A stretch of 64,000 nucleotides of DNA from Thalassotalea nanhaiensis (GTDB taxonomy: Bacteria; Pseudomonadota; Gammaproteobacteria; Enterobacterales; Alteromonadaceae), in contig NZ_CP134146.1 of assembly GCF_031583575.1 (NCBI RefSeq), positions 2,604,001-2,668,000 on the forward strand, written 5' to 3'. A model generated the notes under the pieces. The model worked only from the letters and a program-made list of their open reading frames with translations, made no database searches and had not been told where the DNA came from. How positions within the stretch are numbered: position 1 is the first letter of the stretch; every line of letters starts with the position of its first letter. The position numbers were made by a program, and so were the translations under genes. Shown here one piece after another: positions 51,219 to 61,466 of this stretch.

Positions 51219-54200
51219 ATGAACGTGGTTAATGTTGCGGTTAAAAGACCGGTAACTGTGTGGATGTTTACGTTTGCTGTATTACTATTTGGTATGGTGA
51301 GCTTATCAAAGTTATCGGTAAATTTATTACCCGAATTATCTTACCCTACCCTAACAATTCGTACCGACTACCTCGGAGCAGCACCAGGTGAAGTTGAACA
51401 GTTGGTGACTAAACCTATTGAAGAAGTTGTCGGCATTGTTAAAGGTGTACGCAATGTGCAATCGATTTCAAAAGCAGGACAATCAGACGTGTTGCTTGAA
51501 TTTGAATGGGGTACCGAAATGGATTTGGCCAGCCTTGAGGTTAGAGAAAAGCTCGATGTTATACGCCTGCCATTAGATGTTAAAAAACCTTTATTGTTAC
51601 GATTTAACCCTAATTTAGATCCCATTATTCGGTTTGCATTAAAAACTAAACAAAGTAGTGAAGATTTTGATGAGCAAAAACTAAAATCAATAAGAGATTA
51701 CGCTGACGAAGAATTAAAAAGAAAACTTGAATCAGTCAGCGGTGTTGCATCTGTAAAACTGGGTGGCGGTTTAGAAAAAGAGATTCAAATTCTAATTGAC
51801 CAGCACAAGGTGAGCCAGCTTGGCATTGACAGCCAACTTATTGTTGAACGATTACAGCAAGAAAATATTAATCAATCAGGCGGCCGTGTCGAAGATGGTA
51901 CCCAAGAATATCTAGTTCGTACCCTAAACCAATTCAAAAATTTAAATGACATGCGTAATGTGTATATCACTAGTGTTGATGGAAAACACATTCGCTTATC
52001 AGACATTGCTAAAGTTATTGATTCTCACAAAGAGCGTACTTCAATTACTCGAGTAAATGGCGCTGAAGCTGTTGAAATTGCCTTATATAAAGAAGGCGAT
52101 GCAAACACGGTAAATGTAGCCAAAAAAGTAGATTTTCGAGTAGAGCAATTAACCGGTGAGCTCCCTGAAGATCTTGAGCTTATTAAAGTTTATGATCAAT
52201 CAACGTTCATTGCGAATGCCATTAATGAAGTAAAAAGTGCAGCAATTATCGGTGGCTTATTAGCTATGCTGGTTTTGTTCTTCTTCTTAAAAAACATTTG
52301 GGCAACCGTCATAATATCTATCTCAATTCCCGTATCAGTTATTGCTACCTTTAATTTAATGTATGGAAACGACATTAGCCTAAATATCATGAGCTTAGGT
52401 GGTATTGCTTTAGCTGTTGGCTTGTTGGTAGATAACTCCATTGTGGTATTAGAAAATATTGCTCGCCAAAAAGAGTTACTAGATAGCTCTGACAACACTT
52501 CAAATAAAAACGCAGCAGTAATAGGAACAAAAGAAGTGTCCACCGCTATTATGGCATCGACATTAACCACTATGGCAGTATTTTTCCCGTTGGTGTTTGT
52601 TGAGGGCATTGCAGGACAACTATTTAGAGATCAAGCATTAACCGTTACGTTTGCACTACTCGCGTCGCTTATCGTTGCCTTGACGCTTATTCCAATGTTG
52701 TCATCGCGTGAATTTAAACAATCAACGATTGATGAAAGCATTACCAGCAAACGACAATTAGCGTCTGATGCAACAAAATTTCAAAAATTAAAATACTATC
52801 TTGCGACACCATTTGTCTGGTTGTTCAGAGGATTATTTTATTACCTGCCATTACTTGTTTCTATGGTAGTCACCTTCATCTTTAGAAGCTTAAAGTTATT
52901 ATTGAGCAAAGCGTTTACTCCGCTGCTTTGGATGTTCGATAAAATTTATAATGGCTTAGCCCGTATATATCAAAACTTATTGGCGATGGCGCTAAACCAG
53001 CGTATTGCTGTACTGTTCATTATCATTGCAATGAGCGGCTCTGCCATACCACTGGTTAAACAGTTAAATGTTGAAGTTATCCCACCGCTTGCGCAGGGTG
53101 AGTTTTACGTAGAGATCAGCCAACAACCTGGTACACCGCTGGAGAAAACAGATAATACGCTAGCCAAACTTTCTAACGAAGCTGCAACCTTAGCACAAGT
53201 AGACAGAACGTATGCGTTAGCGGGAACAGGTAGCTTAATGAACGCATCGCCAGCTCAAGGTGGTGACTACTGGGGTCGGTTAAATGTAGTACTGAAAGAA
53301 GGCAGTACAAAAGCAGACGAACAATTTGTTATGGTGCATTTGCGTAACTTTTTACAAACAATTCCTGGCATACAAATGAAGTTTTCAAGCCCAGAGCTGT
53401 TTAGTTTTAAGCCACCTATTGAGATTGAACTTGCAGGCTATGACTTAGATTTACTCAAACGATATAGCGATGTGATCAGTAACAAACTTAATGATAATAA
53501 ACGCTTTATTGATGTAAAAACCTCTTTGCAAAATGGTCACCCTGAAATTAAAGTATTTTTCGACCATCAACGTTTAGCGCAACTGGGCTTAACTGCTCCG
53601 CAAGTTGCCAAACTTTTATCAACCAAAGTTGGCGGAGCTATTGCCAGCCAATATTCGATAAAAGATAAAAAGGTCGATATTTTAGTACGCGCTGATGAAG
53701 CAAGTCGTGACTCAGTTAGCGACATTAAACAAATTATTATTAACCCTCAAAGTGACAAAGCTATTCCACTTTCAGCAGTAGCCGATGTGAAGCTTTCAGT
53801 CGGCCCTAGTGAGATCACTCGTATTGGGCAACAGCGAGCAGCTGTTATTTCAGCGAACTTTGCCTTTGGTGATATCAGCGGTGCGGTACAAGAGCTACAA
53901 ACCATCATTGATGATTTAAATATCCCGTTAAATGTTAGTGCTACCATTACCGGCCAAAATGAAGAAATGGATGTGTCATTTAACTCTCTAATGTTTGCGC
54001 TATTACTTGCAGTATTTCTAGTGTACCTGGTAATGGCCTCGCAGTTTGAGTCTTTACTGCACCCTTTACTGATTTTGTTTACCGTACCATTAGCTGCCGC
54101 AGGGTCAATTTATGGTCTGTTTATCACGCAAACGCCACTAAGTGTCATTGTGTTCATTGGTCTTATCATGTTGGCCGGTATAGTCGTTAACAACGCCATT

Positions 54201-54488
54201 GTCTTAGTTGATCGCATTAACCAATTACGCGAATCAGGTATGGCTAAAAGTGATGCGATTATGACATCTGCAACATCGCGATTGCGCCCTATTATAATGA
54301 CAACACTAACCACGACCCTTGGCTTATTACCATTAGCGATAAGTACCGGTGACGGTGCTGAGATTAGAGCACCAATGGCAATCACGGTTATTTTCGGTTT
54401 ATTATTTGCGACGCTGTTAACGCTGTTTTTCATCCCAGTTTTGTACAGTTTATTTGATCGTAAACGATTTGGAGAAGCCCATGCCTAA
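51219..54488 (+). CDS. RND efflux pump subunit, HAE1-type, first of two
   Basis: 1089 residues, twelve membrane helices and two large periplasmic loops, as in AcrB-like pumps. Helix 4 has GLLVDNSIVVLENI with the conserved proton-relay Asp. Helix 6 region TLTTMAVFFPLVFVEG and helix 10-12 motifs VYLVMASQFESLLHP and RLRPIIMTTLTTTLGLLP are present. An insertion of about 60 residues with two hydrophobic segments lies near 520-590 between helices 6 and 7 and makes this protein longer than usual. It probably exports drugs, detergents or metal-organic compounds. It overlaps the second pump gene by 8 bases. Confidence 0.94.
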   Translation: MNVVNVAVKRPVTVWMFTFAVLLFGMVSLSKLSVNLLPELSYPTLTIRTDYLGAAPGEVEQLVTKPIEEVVGIVKGVRNVQSISKAGQSDVLLEFEWGTEMDLASLEVREKLDVIRLPLDVKKPLLLRFNPNLDPIIRFALKTKQSSEDFDEQKLKSIRDYADEELKRKLESVSGVASVKLGGGLEKEIQILIDQHKVSQLGIDSQLIVERLQQENINQSGGRVEDGTQEYLVRTLNQFKNLNDMRNVYITSVDGKHIRLSDIAKVIDSHKERTSITRVNGAEAVEIALYKEGDANTVNVAKKVDFRVEQLTGELPEDLELIKVYDQSTFIANAINEVKSAAIIGGLLAMLVLFFFLKNIWATVIISISIPVSVIATFNLMYGNDISLNIMSLGGIALAVGLLVDNSIVVLENIARQKELLDSSDNTSNKNAAVIGTKEVSTAIMASTLTTMAVFFPLVFVEGIAGQLFRDQALTVTFALLASLIVALTLIPMLSSREFKQSTIDESITSKRQLASDATKFQKLKYYLATPFVWLFRGLFYYLPLLVSMVVTFIFRSLKLLLSKAFTPLLWMFDKIYNGLARIYQNLLAMALNQRIAVLFIIIAMSGSAIPLVKQLNVEVIPPLAQGEFYVEISQQPGTPLEKTDNTLAKLSNEAATLAQVDRTYALAGTGSLMNASPAQGGDYWGRLNVVLKEGSTKADEQFVMVHLRNFLQTIPGIQMKFSSPELFSFKPPIEIELAGYDLDLLKRYSDVISNKLNDNKRFIDVKTSLQNGHPEIKVFFDHQRLAQLGLTAPQVAKLLSTKVGGAIASQYSIKDKKVDILVRADEASRDSVSDIKQIIINPQSDKAIPLSAVADVKLSVGPSEITRIGQQRAAVISANFAFGDISGAVQELQTIIDDLNIPLNVSATITGQNEEMDVSFNSLMFALLLAVFLVYLVMASQFESLLHPLLILFTVPLAAAGSIYGLFITQTPLSVIVFIGLIMLAGIVVNNAIVLVDRINQLRESGMAKSDAIMTSATSRLRPIIMTTLTTTLGLLPLAISTGDGAEIRAPMAITVIFGLLFATLLTLFFIPVLYSLFDRKRFGEAHA

Positions 54489-57400
54489 TTCACCAAAACA
54501 AATGGCAGAACAGCAACCAAGTTTAAATGACAGCAATAATAAAGAAACCGTAGGTGCAACTTTAGCTACATTTGCTTTAAAGCGCCCTATTACCGTGATC
54601 ATGATATTTTTATCTTTATTACTTACCGGCATTATTTCCAGTCGTTTATTGCCCCTTGAAAAATTTCCAGGGATCGATATTCCGCAACTTTGGATTAATG
54701 TGCCTTATCCTGATGCCTCACCTGCTGAAGTTGAACGGTTGATCACCCGCCCAATTGAAGAGTCATTAGCGACCATTTCTGGTATTAAACGCATGCGCTC
54801 GACGTCACATGAAGGTGGCGCCGATATTCAGTTAGAGTTTGATTGGGATGAAAATATCAATGCCAAAAGTATTGAAGCTAGGGAGAATGTCGATGCAATT
54901 CGCCACCTACTCCCTCGCGATGTTGAACGTGTTTTAGTTTATCAATTTAATACCAATGACTTTCCTATATTTCAACTTAGGATCTCGTCAGAGCAAGACT
55001 TATCATTAGCCTATGATTTACTCGACAGAAACTTAAAACGCCCTCTCGAGCGCGTACAAGGGGTCAGTAAAGTTGAGTTGTATGGCGTAGACAAACGTCA
55101 AATAAGCATTAGGTTAGATCCAGATAAATTAGTAGCACTGCATATTGATAGAGCGTTGTTGGTTAAAAACCTTAATGAAAATAACTTCTCTATGGCAGCT
55201 GGTCATTTTTATGACAACGGCGAAAAAGTAATGGTTAACCCCGTTGGCGAGTATCGTAGCATTGATGAAATCAAGAATTTGATTGTTCAAGATAATATTC
55301 GTTTAAAAGATATTGCCAGTGTAGAGATGACCTTGCCTATTCCTTGGGAAGGAAGACATTTAGATCAAACCTACGCTATAGGAATGAATATCCTAAAAGA
55401 GTCAAATGCCAACTTAGTTGAAGTTTCAAAACGAGTTTTAAATGTAATTGAACAAGTTAATGACAACCCACAATTTAACGGTATTAACCTTTACATCATG
55501 GATGACACAGCAAAAGGTGTGACTGATTCCCTGTCTGATTTATTAAATGCCGGTATGTTGGGGGCACTACTGTCGGTTGGTGTGCTCTACCTATTTTTGC
55601 GTCATTTTGTTACTACCATGATTGTGGTGTTATCTGTTCCTATTTCAATTTGTATTACCTTAGGCGTGATGTACTTTGCTGGTTATAGTTTAAATATCTT
55701 ATCAATGATGGGCCTTTTGCTCGCGGTTGGTATGCTGGTTGATAACTCCGTGGTAATTACAGAGTCAATATTTCAAGAAAAACAAAACAATGATGATATC
55801 GTTGAGGCGACTAAAAAAGGCGTAAATAAAGTTTCTCTGGCCGTTATCGCCGGTACTGCAACGACAATGATTGTTTTTTTACCTAACATTGTTGGCACTA
55901 AAATAGATATCACCATATTTTTAGAGCATGTAGCTATCGCAATATGTATATCATTATTTGCGTCACTGTTGATTGCTCAAACGTTAATCCCCTTACTAAC
56001 CAGCAAAATAAAATCACAAGTTACGCAGAAACAAAAACGCGCTAAAGCGAGTCGATTTGAACAGTATTATTTAAAAAGCTTACGATGGACTCATCACCAC
56101 AAAGTGGCAACATCAATCATAGCGTTTTTAATTTTATTCAGTATTGCGATTCCCTTGCAGTTTGTAACCGGTGATGAAGAACAGAATTTTAATGATAACC
56201 GTCTGTTTATTAGCTGGGAAATAAATGACCAGTTCAATTTCGAAACGGCTGAAAAAATCATTACTAAAATGGAAAACTACCTATACAGCAATAAAGACGA
56301 GTTTTTAATAGATTCAGTTTACAGCTATTACGCTGGCCATAGCCTGCAAACGACATTGATTTTACATGATGGCGAATTACCTATCTCAATGAAAGAATTG
56401 AAAGATAAGATACGCGAAAACCTGCCAAAATTTGTTCGTGCGACTCCACGGTTTGGTTTCGACCAAGGTAACGGCGGCGGCGTACAAATTAACTTAACCG
56501 GTATATCTACTGACGTTCTGATTGAGTTAAAAAATAACCTTATCCCATTAATAGAGCATATTGATGGCATTACCGATGTGAGCTCTGACATCCGTGGAGA
56601 GAAAAAAGAAATGCAAATTAGCGTCGATAGAACGGCTGCATTTCGACATGGCCTAAGCACTCAAGACGTTTCTAGCGCTATTGCTTTAGCACTTCGTGGG
56701 CAACCTCTGAGAACCTATCGACATGGTGATAGCGGTGAATTGGATATTTGGCTTAATTACGATTTAAAAGTTAAAAAGTCTATTGATGAGTTAAAAAAAC
56801 TACCAGTAATAGAACATGACGGTAAGATCATAACCCTTGATAATGTCGCGACTTTAACCATTAAACCAAGTTTAACCGAGATCCGTCGTTACAATCGCCA
56901 AACCGCGATAACTATACAAGCAAATTTAGATGATATTACCCTAGAAGAAGCAAAAGAAAAGCTTGAAGCTACGTTATCTGCAGTAGCCCTTCCTTCAGGT
57001 TACAACTACAGCTTAGATGGCAGCTTTGTTCGTCAAGATGAGACTGAAAATGTAATGGGTCAAAATATGCTACTTGCGGTATGCATGATTTACATCGTTA
57101 TGGCTGCATTATTTGAAAGTTTACTACTACCAACGGCAGTGATCACCTCATTACTATTTTCTTTTGTCGGTGTGTTTTGGGCATTTTTAATCACTGGCAG
57201 TTCAATGTCGGTTATGGGAATGATAGGTATGCTGATATTGATGGGGATAGTTGTTAATAATGGTATCGTACTGGTTGACAGGATCAACCAGTTAATTGAA
57301 AAAGGTGAAGCGATTGAAGCTGCTGTAATGCAAGGCTGTAAGGATAGGTTGCGGCCTATTTTAATGACAGTTTCCACCACCATTTTGGGTTTAATCCCAT

Positions 57401-57606
57401 TAGCGTTAGGTAACACTCAAGTGGGGGGCGATGGCCCAACGTATGCACCAATGGCCATTGCAATTATTGGCGGCCTAACCTTTTCAACAGTCACCAGTTT
57501 GTATTTGGTACCGCTTGCTTATGTGCTATTACTGCGCTTGAAAGCATACAGTTCAAAACTAATTGGTAATTCAAAAAGCATGGTGAGTAAAGTACTCAAA
57601 GCCTAG
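54481..57606 (+). CDS. RND efflux pump subunit, HAE1-type, second of two
   Basis: 1041 residues from the ATG at 54481, chosen because a GGAG site precedes it and it overlaps the previous stop; a start nine residues earlier is less likely. Twelve helices, with helix 4 AVGMLVDNSVVITESI holding the relay Asp, helix-6 region VFLPNIVG, and late motifs YIVMAALFESLLLPTAVI and RLRPILMTVSTTILGLIP. Two pump genes behind one adaptor recall MdtABC, which works as a mixed trimer. A strong hairpin ends the transcript. Confidence 0.94.
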   Translation: MPNSPKQMAEQQPSLNDSNNKETVGATLATFALKRPITVIMIFLSLLLTGIISSRLLPLEKFPGIDIPQLWINVPYPDASPAEVERLITRPIEESLATISGIKRMRSTSHEGGADIQLEFDWDENINAKSIEARENVDAIRHLLPRDVERVLVYQFNTNDFPIFQLRISSEQDLSLAYDLLDRNLKRPLERVQGVSKVELYGVDKRQISIRLDPDKLVALHIDRALLVKNLNENNFSMAAGHFYDNGEKVMVNPVGEYRSIDEIKNLIVQDNIRLKDIASVEMTLPIPWEGRHLDQTYAIGMNILKESNANLVEVSKRVLNVIEQVNDNPQFNGINLYIMDDTAKGVTDSLSDLLNAGMLGALLSVGVLYLFLRHFVTTMIVVLSVPISICITLGVMYFAGYSLNILSMMGLLLAVGMLVDNSVVITESIFQEKQNNDDIVEATKKGVNKVSLAVIAGTATTMIVFLPNIVGTKIDITIFLEHVAIAICISLFASLLIAQTLIPLLTSKIKSQVTQKQKRAKASRFEQYYLKSLRWTHHHKVATSIIAFLILFSIAIPLQFVTGDEEQNFNDNRLFISWEINDQFNFETAEKIITKMENYLYSNKDEFLIDSVYSYYAGHSLQTTLILHDGELPISMKELKDKIRENLPKFVRATPRFGFDQGNGGGVQINLTGISTDVLIELKNNLIPLIEHIDGITDVSSDIRGEKKEMQISVDRTAAFRHGLSTQDVSSAIALALRGQPLRTYRHGDSGELDIWLNYDLKVKKSIDELKKLPVIEHDGKIITLDNVATLTIKPSLTEIRRYNRQTAITIQANLDDITLEEAKEKLEATLSAVALPSGYNYSLDGSFVRQDETENVMGQNMLLAVCMIYIVMAALFESLLLPTAVITSLLFSFVGVFWAFLITGSSMSVMGMIGMLILMGIVVNNGIVLVDRINQLIEKGEAIEAAVMQGCKDRLRPILMTVSTTILGLIPLALGNTQVGGDGPTYAPMAIAIIGGLTFSTVTSLYLVPLAYVLLLRLKAYSSKLIGNSKSMVSKVLKA

Positions 57607-57622
57607 CATTGTTCAAAGCATT

Positions 57623-57674
57623 AAAGGGGTCAGTGATATTTTATACTGTTAATAAAAATATCACTGACCCCTTT
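57623..57674. terminator. 20-base perfect hairpin, terminator of the RND operon and dispersed-repeat candidate
   Basis: AAAGGGGTCAGTGATATTTT (57623-57642), 12-base loop, and its exact complement at 57655-57674, followed by TT. The GGGGTCAGTG/CACTGACCCC core is known to me from palindromes near RAYT-type transposases in other gammaproteobacteria. Confidence 0.82.
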
Positions 57675-57732
57675 TTAATTTTTTCGTTATAATAGCGCGG
57701 ATTTTACTTATCGAAGAATACAGTGGTTTTAA

Positions 57733-58533
57733 ATGTCTGATTATCAATTACGTTTTGGTGGTATCGAACGCTTATATGGCGTTGATGGTGCTAAACATAT
57801 CCAACAAGCACACTTTTGCGTAATCGGCATAGGTGGCGTTGGTTCTTGGGCAGCTGAGGCACTTGCTCGCAATGGTATTGGCCAAATCACTTTAATTGAT
57901 CTTGATGATATTTGCATAACAAATACGAACCGCCAAATTCATGCATTAGCTGACACCATAGGCGAAGGCAAAGTTGAAGTAATGAGCGACCGTATAAAAC
58001 AAATTAATCCAGATTGTATCGTTAATGAAGTTGAAGACTTTATCACTCAAGAGAACTTGTTTGAGTTAATCACCAATGAGTTTGATTACGTGATAGATGC
58101 CATTGATTCAGTTAAAGTTAAAACCTCATTAATCGCTCACTGTAAGCGTCAAAAGCTGCCAATGATCACTGTAGGTGGTGCTGGCGGACAGATAGACCCA
58201 ACGAAGATTGAAATTGCAGATTTAAGTAAAACCTATCAAGACCCGTTATTAGCCAAGGTTAAAAATCAATTACGCCGTGATTTTAATTTTCCCAAGAATG
58301 TAAAACGTAAATTCGGTATTGATGCGGTTTTTTCAACAGAGCAGCTAATGTATCCAACGAGTGAAGGCGGAGTTTGTCATGCGAAACAAAGTAATGATGG
58401 CGCCATGCGTCTAGATTGCAGCGGCGGCTTTGGTGCGGCTACGCATGTTACGGCCAGTTTTGCTTTTTTTGCAGTAGGTAAAGCTATGACTAAATATTTA
58501 GCGAGAAAACAACGCGAAGCTTCTACCCTTTAA
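57733..58533 (+). CDS. tcdA: tRNA threonylcarbamoyladenosine dehydratase
   Basis: 266 residues, ThiF/E1-like. The nucleotide site IGIGGVGSWAAEALARNG lies at about 31-48, the ATP site LIDLDDICITNTNRQIHA at 55-72 and VIDAIDSVKVK near 118. A late SEGGVCHA contains a conserved Cys, as in CsdL/TcdA. It uses ATP to cyclise t6A37 of tRNAs to ct6A. It is a single gene with a hairpin behind. Confidence 0.93.
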   Translation: MSDYQLRFGGIERLYGVDGAKHIQQAHFCVIGIGGVGSWAAEALARNGIGQITLIDLDDICITNTNRQIHALADTIGEGKVEVMSDRIKQINPDCIVNEVEDFITQENLFELITNEFDYVIDAIDSVKVKTSLIAHCKRQKLPMITVGGAGGQIDPTKIEIADLSKTYQDPLLAKVKNQLRRDFNFPKNVKRKFGIDAVFSTEQLMYPTSEGGVCHAKQSNDGAMRLDCSGGFGAATHVTASFAFFAVGKAMTKYLARKQREASTL

Positions 58534-58552
58534 AGGGTACAGCCACTTCTAT

Positions 58553-58578
58553 TAAGCGTTTACTTTATTAAACGCTTA
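58553..58578. terminator. Hairpin after tcdA
   Basis: TAAGCGTTTA, 6-base loop, TAAACGCTTA. A shorter palindrome TACCCTTTAAAGGGTA covers the stop codon. No long T-run follows, so its strength is uncertain. Confidence 0.5.
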
Positions 58579-58668
58579 CCTTCTTCATTATAAAAAATCC
58601 CCACAAAATTACTTTTTCAAATTCTCTGATATACTTTATATATGAATGTAAAGTATGGGTAACATGGA

Positions 58669-58932
58669 ATGAAAAAAGTACTTTCTATTATGCTTATCAC
58701 AAGCTTTTTTATATCCGCTTGCGCATCAAACGAAACCACTTTCGGCCCAAGGGTGCAATCGAATAGCCCGTTAGAAGCAGCTGCTTATTTGGGAATTGCT
58801 GTCGCAATGGTTGAGAAACCTCAGAAAACAACCTGTGGTAATAAATCTGCAGAAAATAAACGTCTATGTGAACAGCAAATTGTTGCGATAAAAAAGTCCA
58901 TAGCTAAAGCTCAGCAAAGAAAATCTTTATAA
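58669..58932 (+). CDS. Small putative lipoprotein
   Basis: 87 residues. The lipoprotein signal MKKVLSIMLITSFFISAC puts the lipidated Cys at residue 18. The mature part contains LEAAAYLGIAVAMVEKP, two further Cys (TTCGNK, KRLCEQ) that could form a disulfide, and a basic tail. No family recognised. It is alone between tcdA and the Rieske gene. Confidence 0.75.
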   Translation: MKKVLSIMLITSFFISACASNETTFGPRVQSNSPLEAAAYLGIAVAMVEKPQKTTCGNKSAENKRLCEQQIVAIKKSIAKAQQRKSL

Positions 58933-58979
58933 AAATTAGGTATTAGCCTTTTAAAACAATAATAATAGTTAAGGTAAAC

Positions 58980-60074
58980 ATGGATATAAAAAATATAATA
59001 AACAGTTATAAAAGTTCAAACCCGATTGAGCTTGCTTCAACGCCCCCCAGTGCTTGGTACACAACCCCTGAAATAGCTAATTTAGAACAAGACTCAGTAT
59101 TTACAAATAACTGGCTAATTGCCGCTCGAGTTGAACAATTTAAGCAACAAGGTGATTACGTAGCAACAGAAATTGCTGGCCAACCTATCGTTATCGTTCG
59201 CTCTGAATCAATTAAAGCGTTTTATAATGTATGTCGCCATCACGCAGCACAAGTGATGAAAACTGGTACTGGTTGCGCAAGAGCCTTAACCTGCCCATAT
59301 CACGCATGGAGCTATAAGCTTGACGGTACGCTGGCTGCGACCCCAAAGTTTGCAGAAGTATGTAACTTTGATAAAAGTAAAAATGGTTTAAAAGAAGTCA
59401 GAGTGGAGATTTGGCAGCAATGGGTCTTTATTTGTTTAAACGACAATGCTGCGCCATTGTCTGAATTTTTAGGCGACTTAGTTAATCAATTTGAGCCCTT
59501 GAACATCGAAAAAATGAATTTTCATAAACGGGTAAGTTATGAGATGAACTGCAACTGGAAAGTCTATGTCGATAATTATTTAGATGGCGGCTATCACGTC
59601 CCTATTTTACATAAAGGGTTAAACAGCGCTCTTGATGGCAAGCTTTATAAAATTGAAATCAAAGACAAATATTGCTTACAATCTTGCCCTACTAAAAAGA
59701 GAGACAATGAATTTTCTGATGTTAGAACCGGTACAGCGCGTTACTTTTGGCAATACCCCAATGTAATGTTTAATTTATACGATGGCATCATGGGAATAAT
59801 GATTGTTGAACCTATTAGCGTTGATTCATGCCGAGTAATTTTTGATTATTTTTTTGATGACAGTAATCCAAAAAATACTCAGGAGTTTAAAGACAACAGC
59901 GTAACAATTGCCAATAAAGTTCAAGCCGAAGACTCCTATGTATGCGAGTCGGTCCAACGTGGATTAGCTTCTAAAGGTTATGACACCGGTCGTTTGTCCG
60001 TTTCTAAAGAAGCTGGTGAACATTTATTTCATCAGTTATTACATCAAGATTTATCAGCGGCCGGTACTGATTGA
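58980..60074 (+). CDS. Rieske-type ring-hydroxylating oxygenase alpha subunit
   Basis: 364 residues. Rieske 2Fe-2S ligands Cys85, His87, Cys105 and His108 (CRHHAA, CPYHAW) come first. The catalytic domain follows, with the iron His206 and His211 in DNYLDGGYHVPILH and acids in AEDSYVCESVQRG. Size and layout resemble choline-monooxygenase or carnitine-type members more than two-subunit dioxygenases. No beta subunit, ferredoxin or reductase gene is adjacent, so electrons must come from elsewhere. Substrate unknown. Its last 31 bases overlap the end of the convergent permease gene. Confidence 0.9.
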   Translation: MDIKNIINSYKSSNPIELASTPPSAWYTTPEIANLEQDSVFTNNWLIAARVEQFKQQGDYVATEIAGQPIVIVRSESIKAFYNVCRHHAAQVMKTGTGCARALTCPYHAWSYKLDGTLAATPKFAEVCNFDKSKNGLKEVRVEIWQQWVFICLNDNAAPLSEFLGDLVNQFEPLNIEKMNFHKRVSYEMNCNWKVYVDNYLDGGYHVPILHKGLNSALDGKLYKIEIKDKYCLQSCPTKKRDNEFSDVRTGTARYFWQYPNVMFNLYDGIMGIMIVEPISVDSCRVIFDYFFDDSNPKNTQEFKDNSVTIANKVQAEDSYVCESVQRGLASKGYDTGRLSVSKEAGEHLFHQLLHQDLSAAGTD

Positions 60075-61372
60075 GGGCTTCTTTTCATTATAAAGTAAAA
60101 TGGTACCGCCGCAGCAAGTAAGGCAAAGCCCCATACAACTGTCGTGAGCCCCATATTCACAATAATCCAAGTAGAGAATAAAATAGCAATGACTGCTAAC
60201 AGCAGCGTAATTGCTGAAGGTTTAGTATCACTAGATTTAGAGTCACGTAAAACCATTCTAAAATTCACCACCGCACAAACTAAATATGGCAACACTGAAG
60301 TTAGTGTTGATAGTAATATAATAAAAGTAAATTGATCGACCAATTTCTGTTCGAAGTTCATCAGAACTAATAATGATACTAATGTTGACGATATGACAAT
60401 GCCTTTTACCGGAACACCTTTACTGGATTGCTCGGCAAACACTTGTGGAAACAAGCCATCTTTCGCGGCTGACATCGGCACTTGACCTACGCATAAAGTC
60501 CAGCCATTTAGCGCGCCAAAACATGAAACTACTGCAATTCCACCAACCAAATAGTAGGCCCAATTACCGAACAATAAAGCAGCCGCATCTGCAAATGGCG
60601 CATTGGATTGTGCTAACACACTCGGTTCTATTAATCCCATCACTGCTATGGTTCCAGGTATATATATACACGCTGAAATTAGCGTTCCTAACACCGCTGC
60701 TCGAGGTACATTTTGCTCGGGGTTTTCAACTTCATCGGCAGGAATATTTGCCGACTCTAACCCAAGAAATGCCCATAAGGTCAGTACAGCTGTAGAAGCT
60801 ATTGCAGAAAAATCAGATTCTTGTGATAAGTTCCATGGTTGAAAGTGTGATGGTTGCAAGTAAAATAAGCCAACTACGGCAATGATCAGTAGTGGAACGG
60901 CTTTCATCAAGGTTGTGATTAACTGCACTCGCCCTGCTTCTTTAACGCCTCGTAGATTTATTAAGACTAAAAACCACACAACACTAAGAGTCACGCACAC
61001 TGTAAATATCCCTTGCTGTTTCAGCTCAGGTATAAATACCGATAAGTAACTAACCAGCGCGATAGCAATCGCAGCATTGGCCGTAAACATACAAACCCAG
61101 TAGCCCCAAGCGACCAGATACCCCATAAAGTCACCAAACTCAGCTCTGGTATAATTATAGGGACCGCCTGAACCTTTTATCTTTCGAGCTAAATTTGCAA
61201 ACATATAGGCAAGCGCCAGTGAACCCAACGCTGAAAATACCCAACCCCAAATACTTACTCCCCCATAAAGTGCTAGTGATGCCGGTAATAAGAAAATGCC
61301 GCTACCAATCATATTACCAGTAACTAAAGACGTAGTAGTCCAAAAACCTAGGGGTTTATCTTGATTCGACAC
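60044..61372 (-). CDS. APC-family amino-acid permease
   Basis: 442 residues, 12 membrane helices. The N-terminal LVTGNMIGSGIFLLPASLA, with a GSGIF motif, is typical of APC transporters, and FLGLESANIPADEVENPEQN supplies the conserved region near helix 6. It resembles basic amino-acid/polyamine antiporters and YjeH-like exporters, but substrate cannot be inferred. It ends inside the 3' end of the convergent Rieske gene. Confidence 0.92.
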   Translation of the reverse strand: MSNQDKPLGFWTTTSLVTGNMIGSGIFLLPASLALYGGVSIWGWVFSALGSLALAYMFANLARKIKGSGGPYNYTRAEFGDFMGYLVAWGYWVCMFTANAAIAIALVSYLSVFIPELKQQGIFTVCVTLSVVWFLVLINLRGVKEAGRVQLITTLMKAVPLLIIAVVGLFYLQPSHFQPWNLSQESDFSAIASTAVLTLWAFLGLESANIPADEVENPEQNVPRAAVLGTLISACIYIPGTIAVMGLIEPSVLAQSNAPFADAAALLFGNWAYYLVGGIAVVSCFGALNGWTLCVGQVPMSAAKDGLFPQVFAEQSSKGVPVKGIVISSTLVSLLVLMNFEQKLVDQFTFIILLSTLTSVLPYLVCAVVNFRMVLRDSKSSDTKPSAITLLLAVIAILFSTWIIVNMGLTTVVWGFALLAAAVPFYFIMKRSPQSVPAADKS

Positions 61373-61466
61373 AGGGAAGCCTTAATTATTTTAATAGTTG
61401 TTTATTTAACCTATAGGGATTTAAGTTAAACATCAAGGAGGAAACTTTTTACTTTAGGTCAGAATA

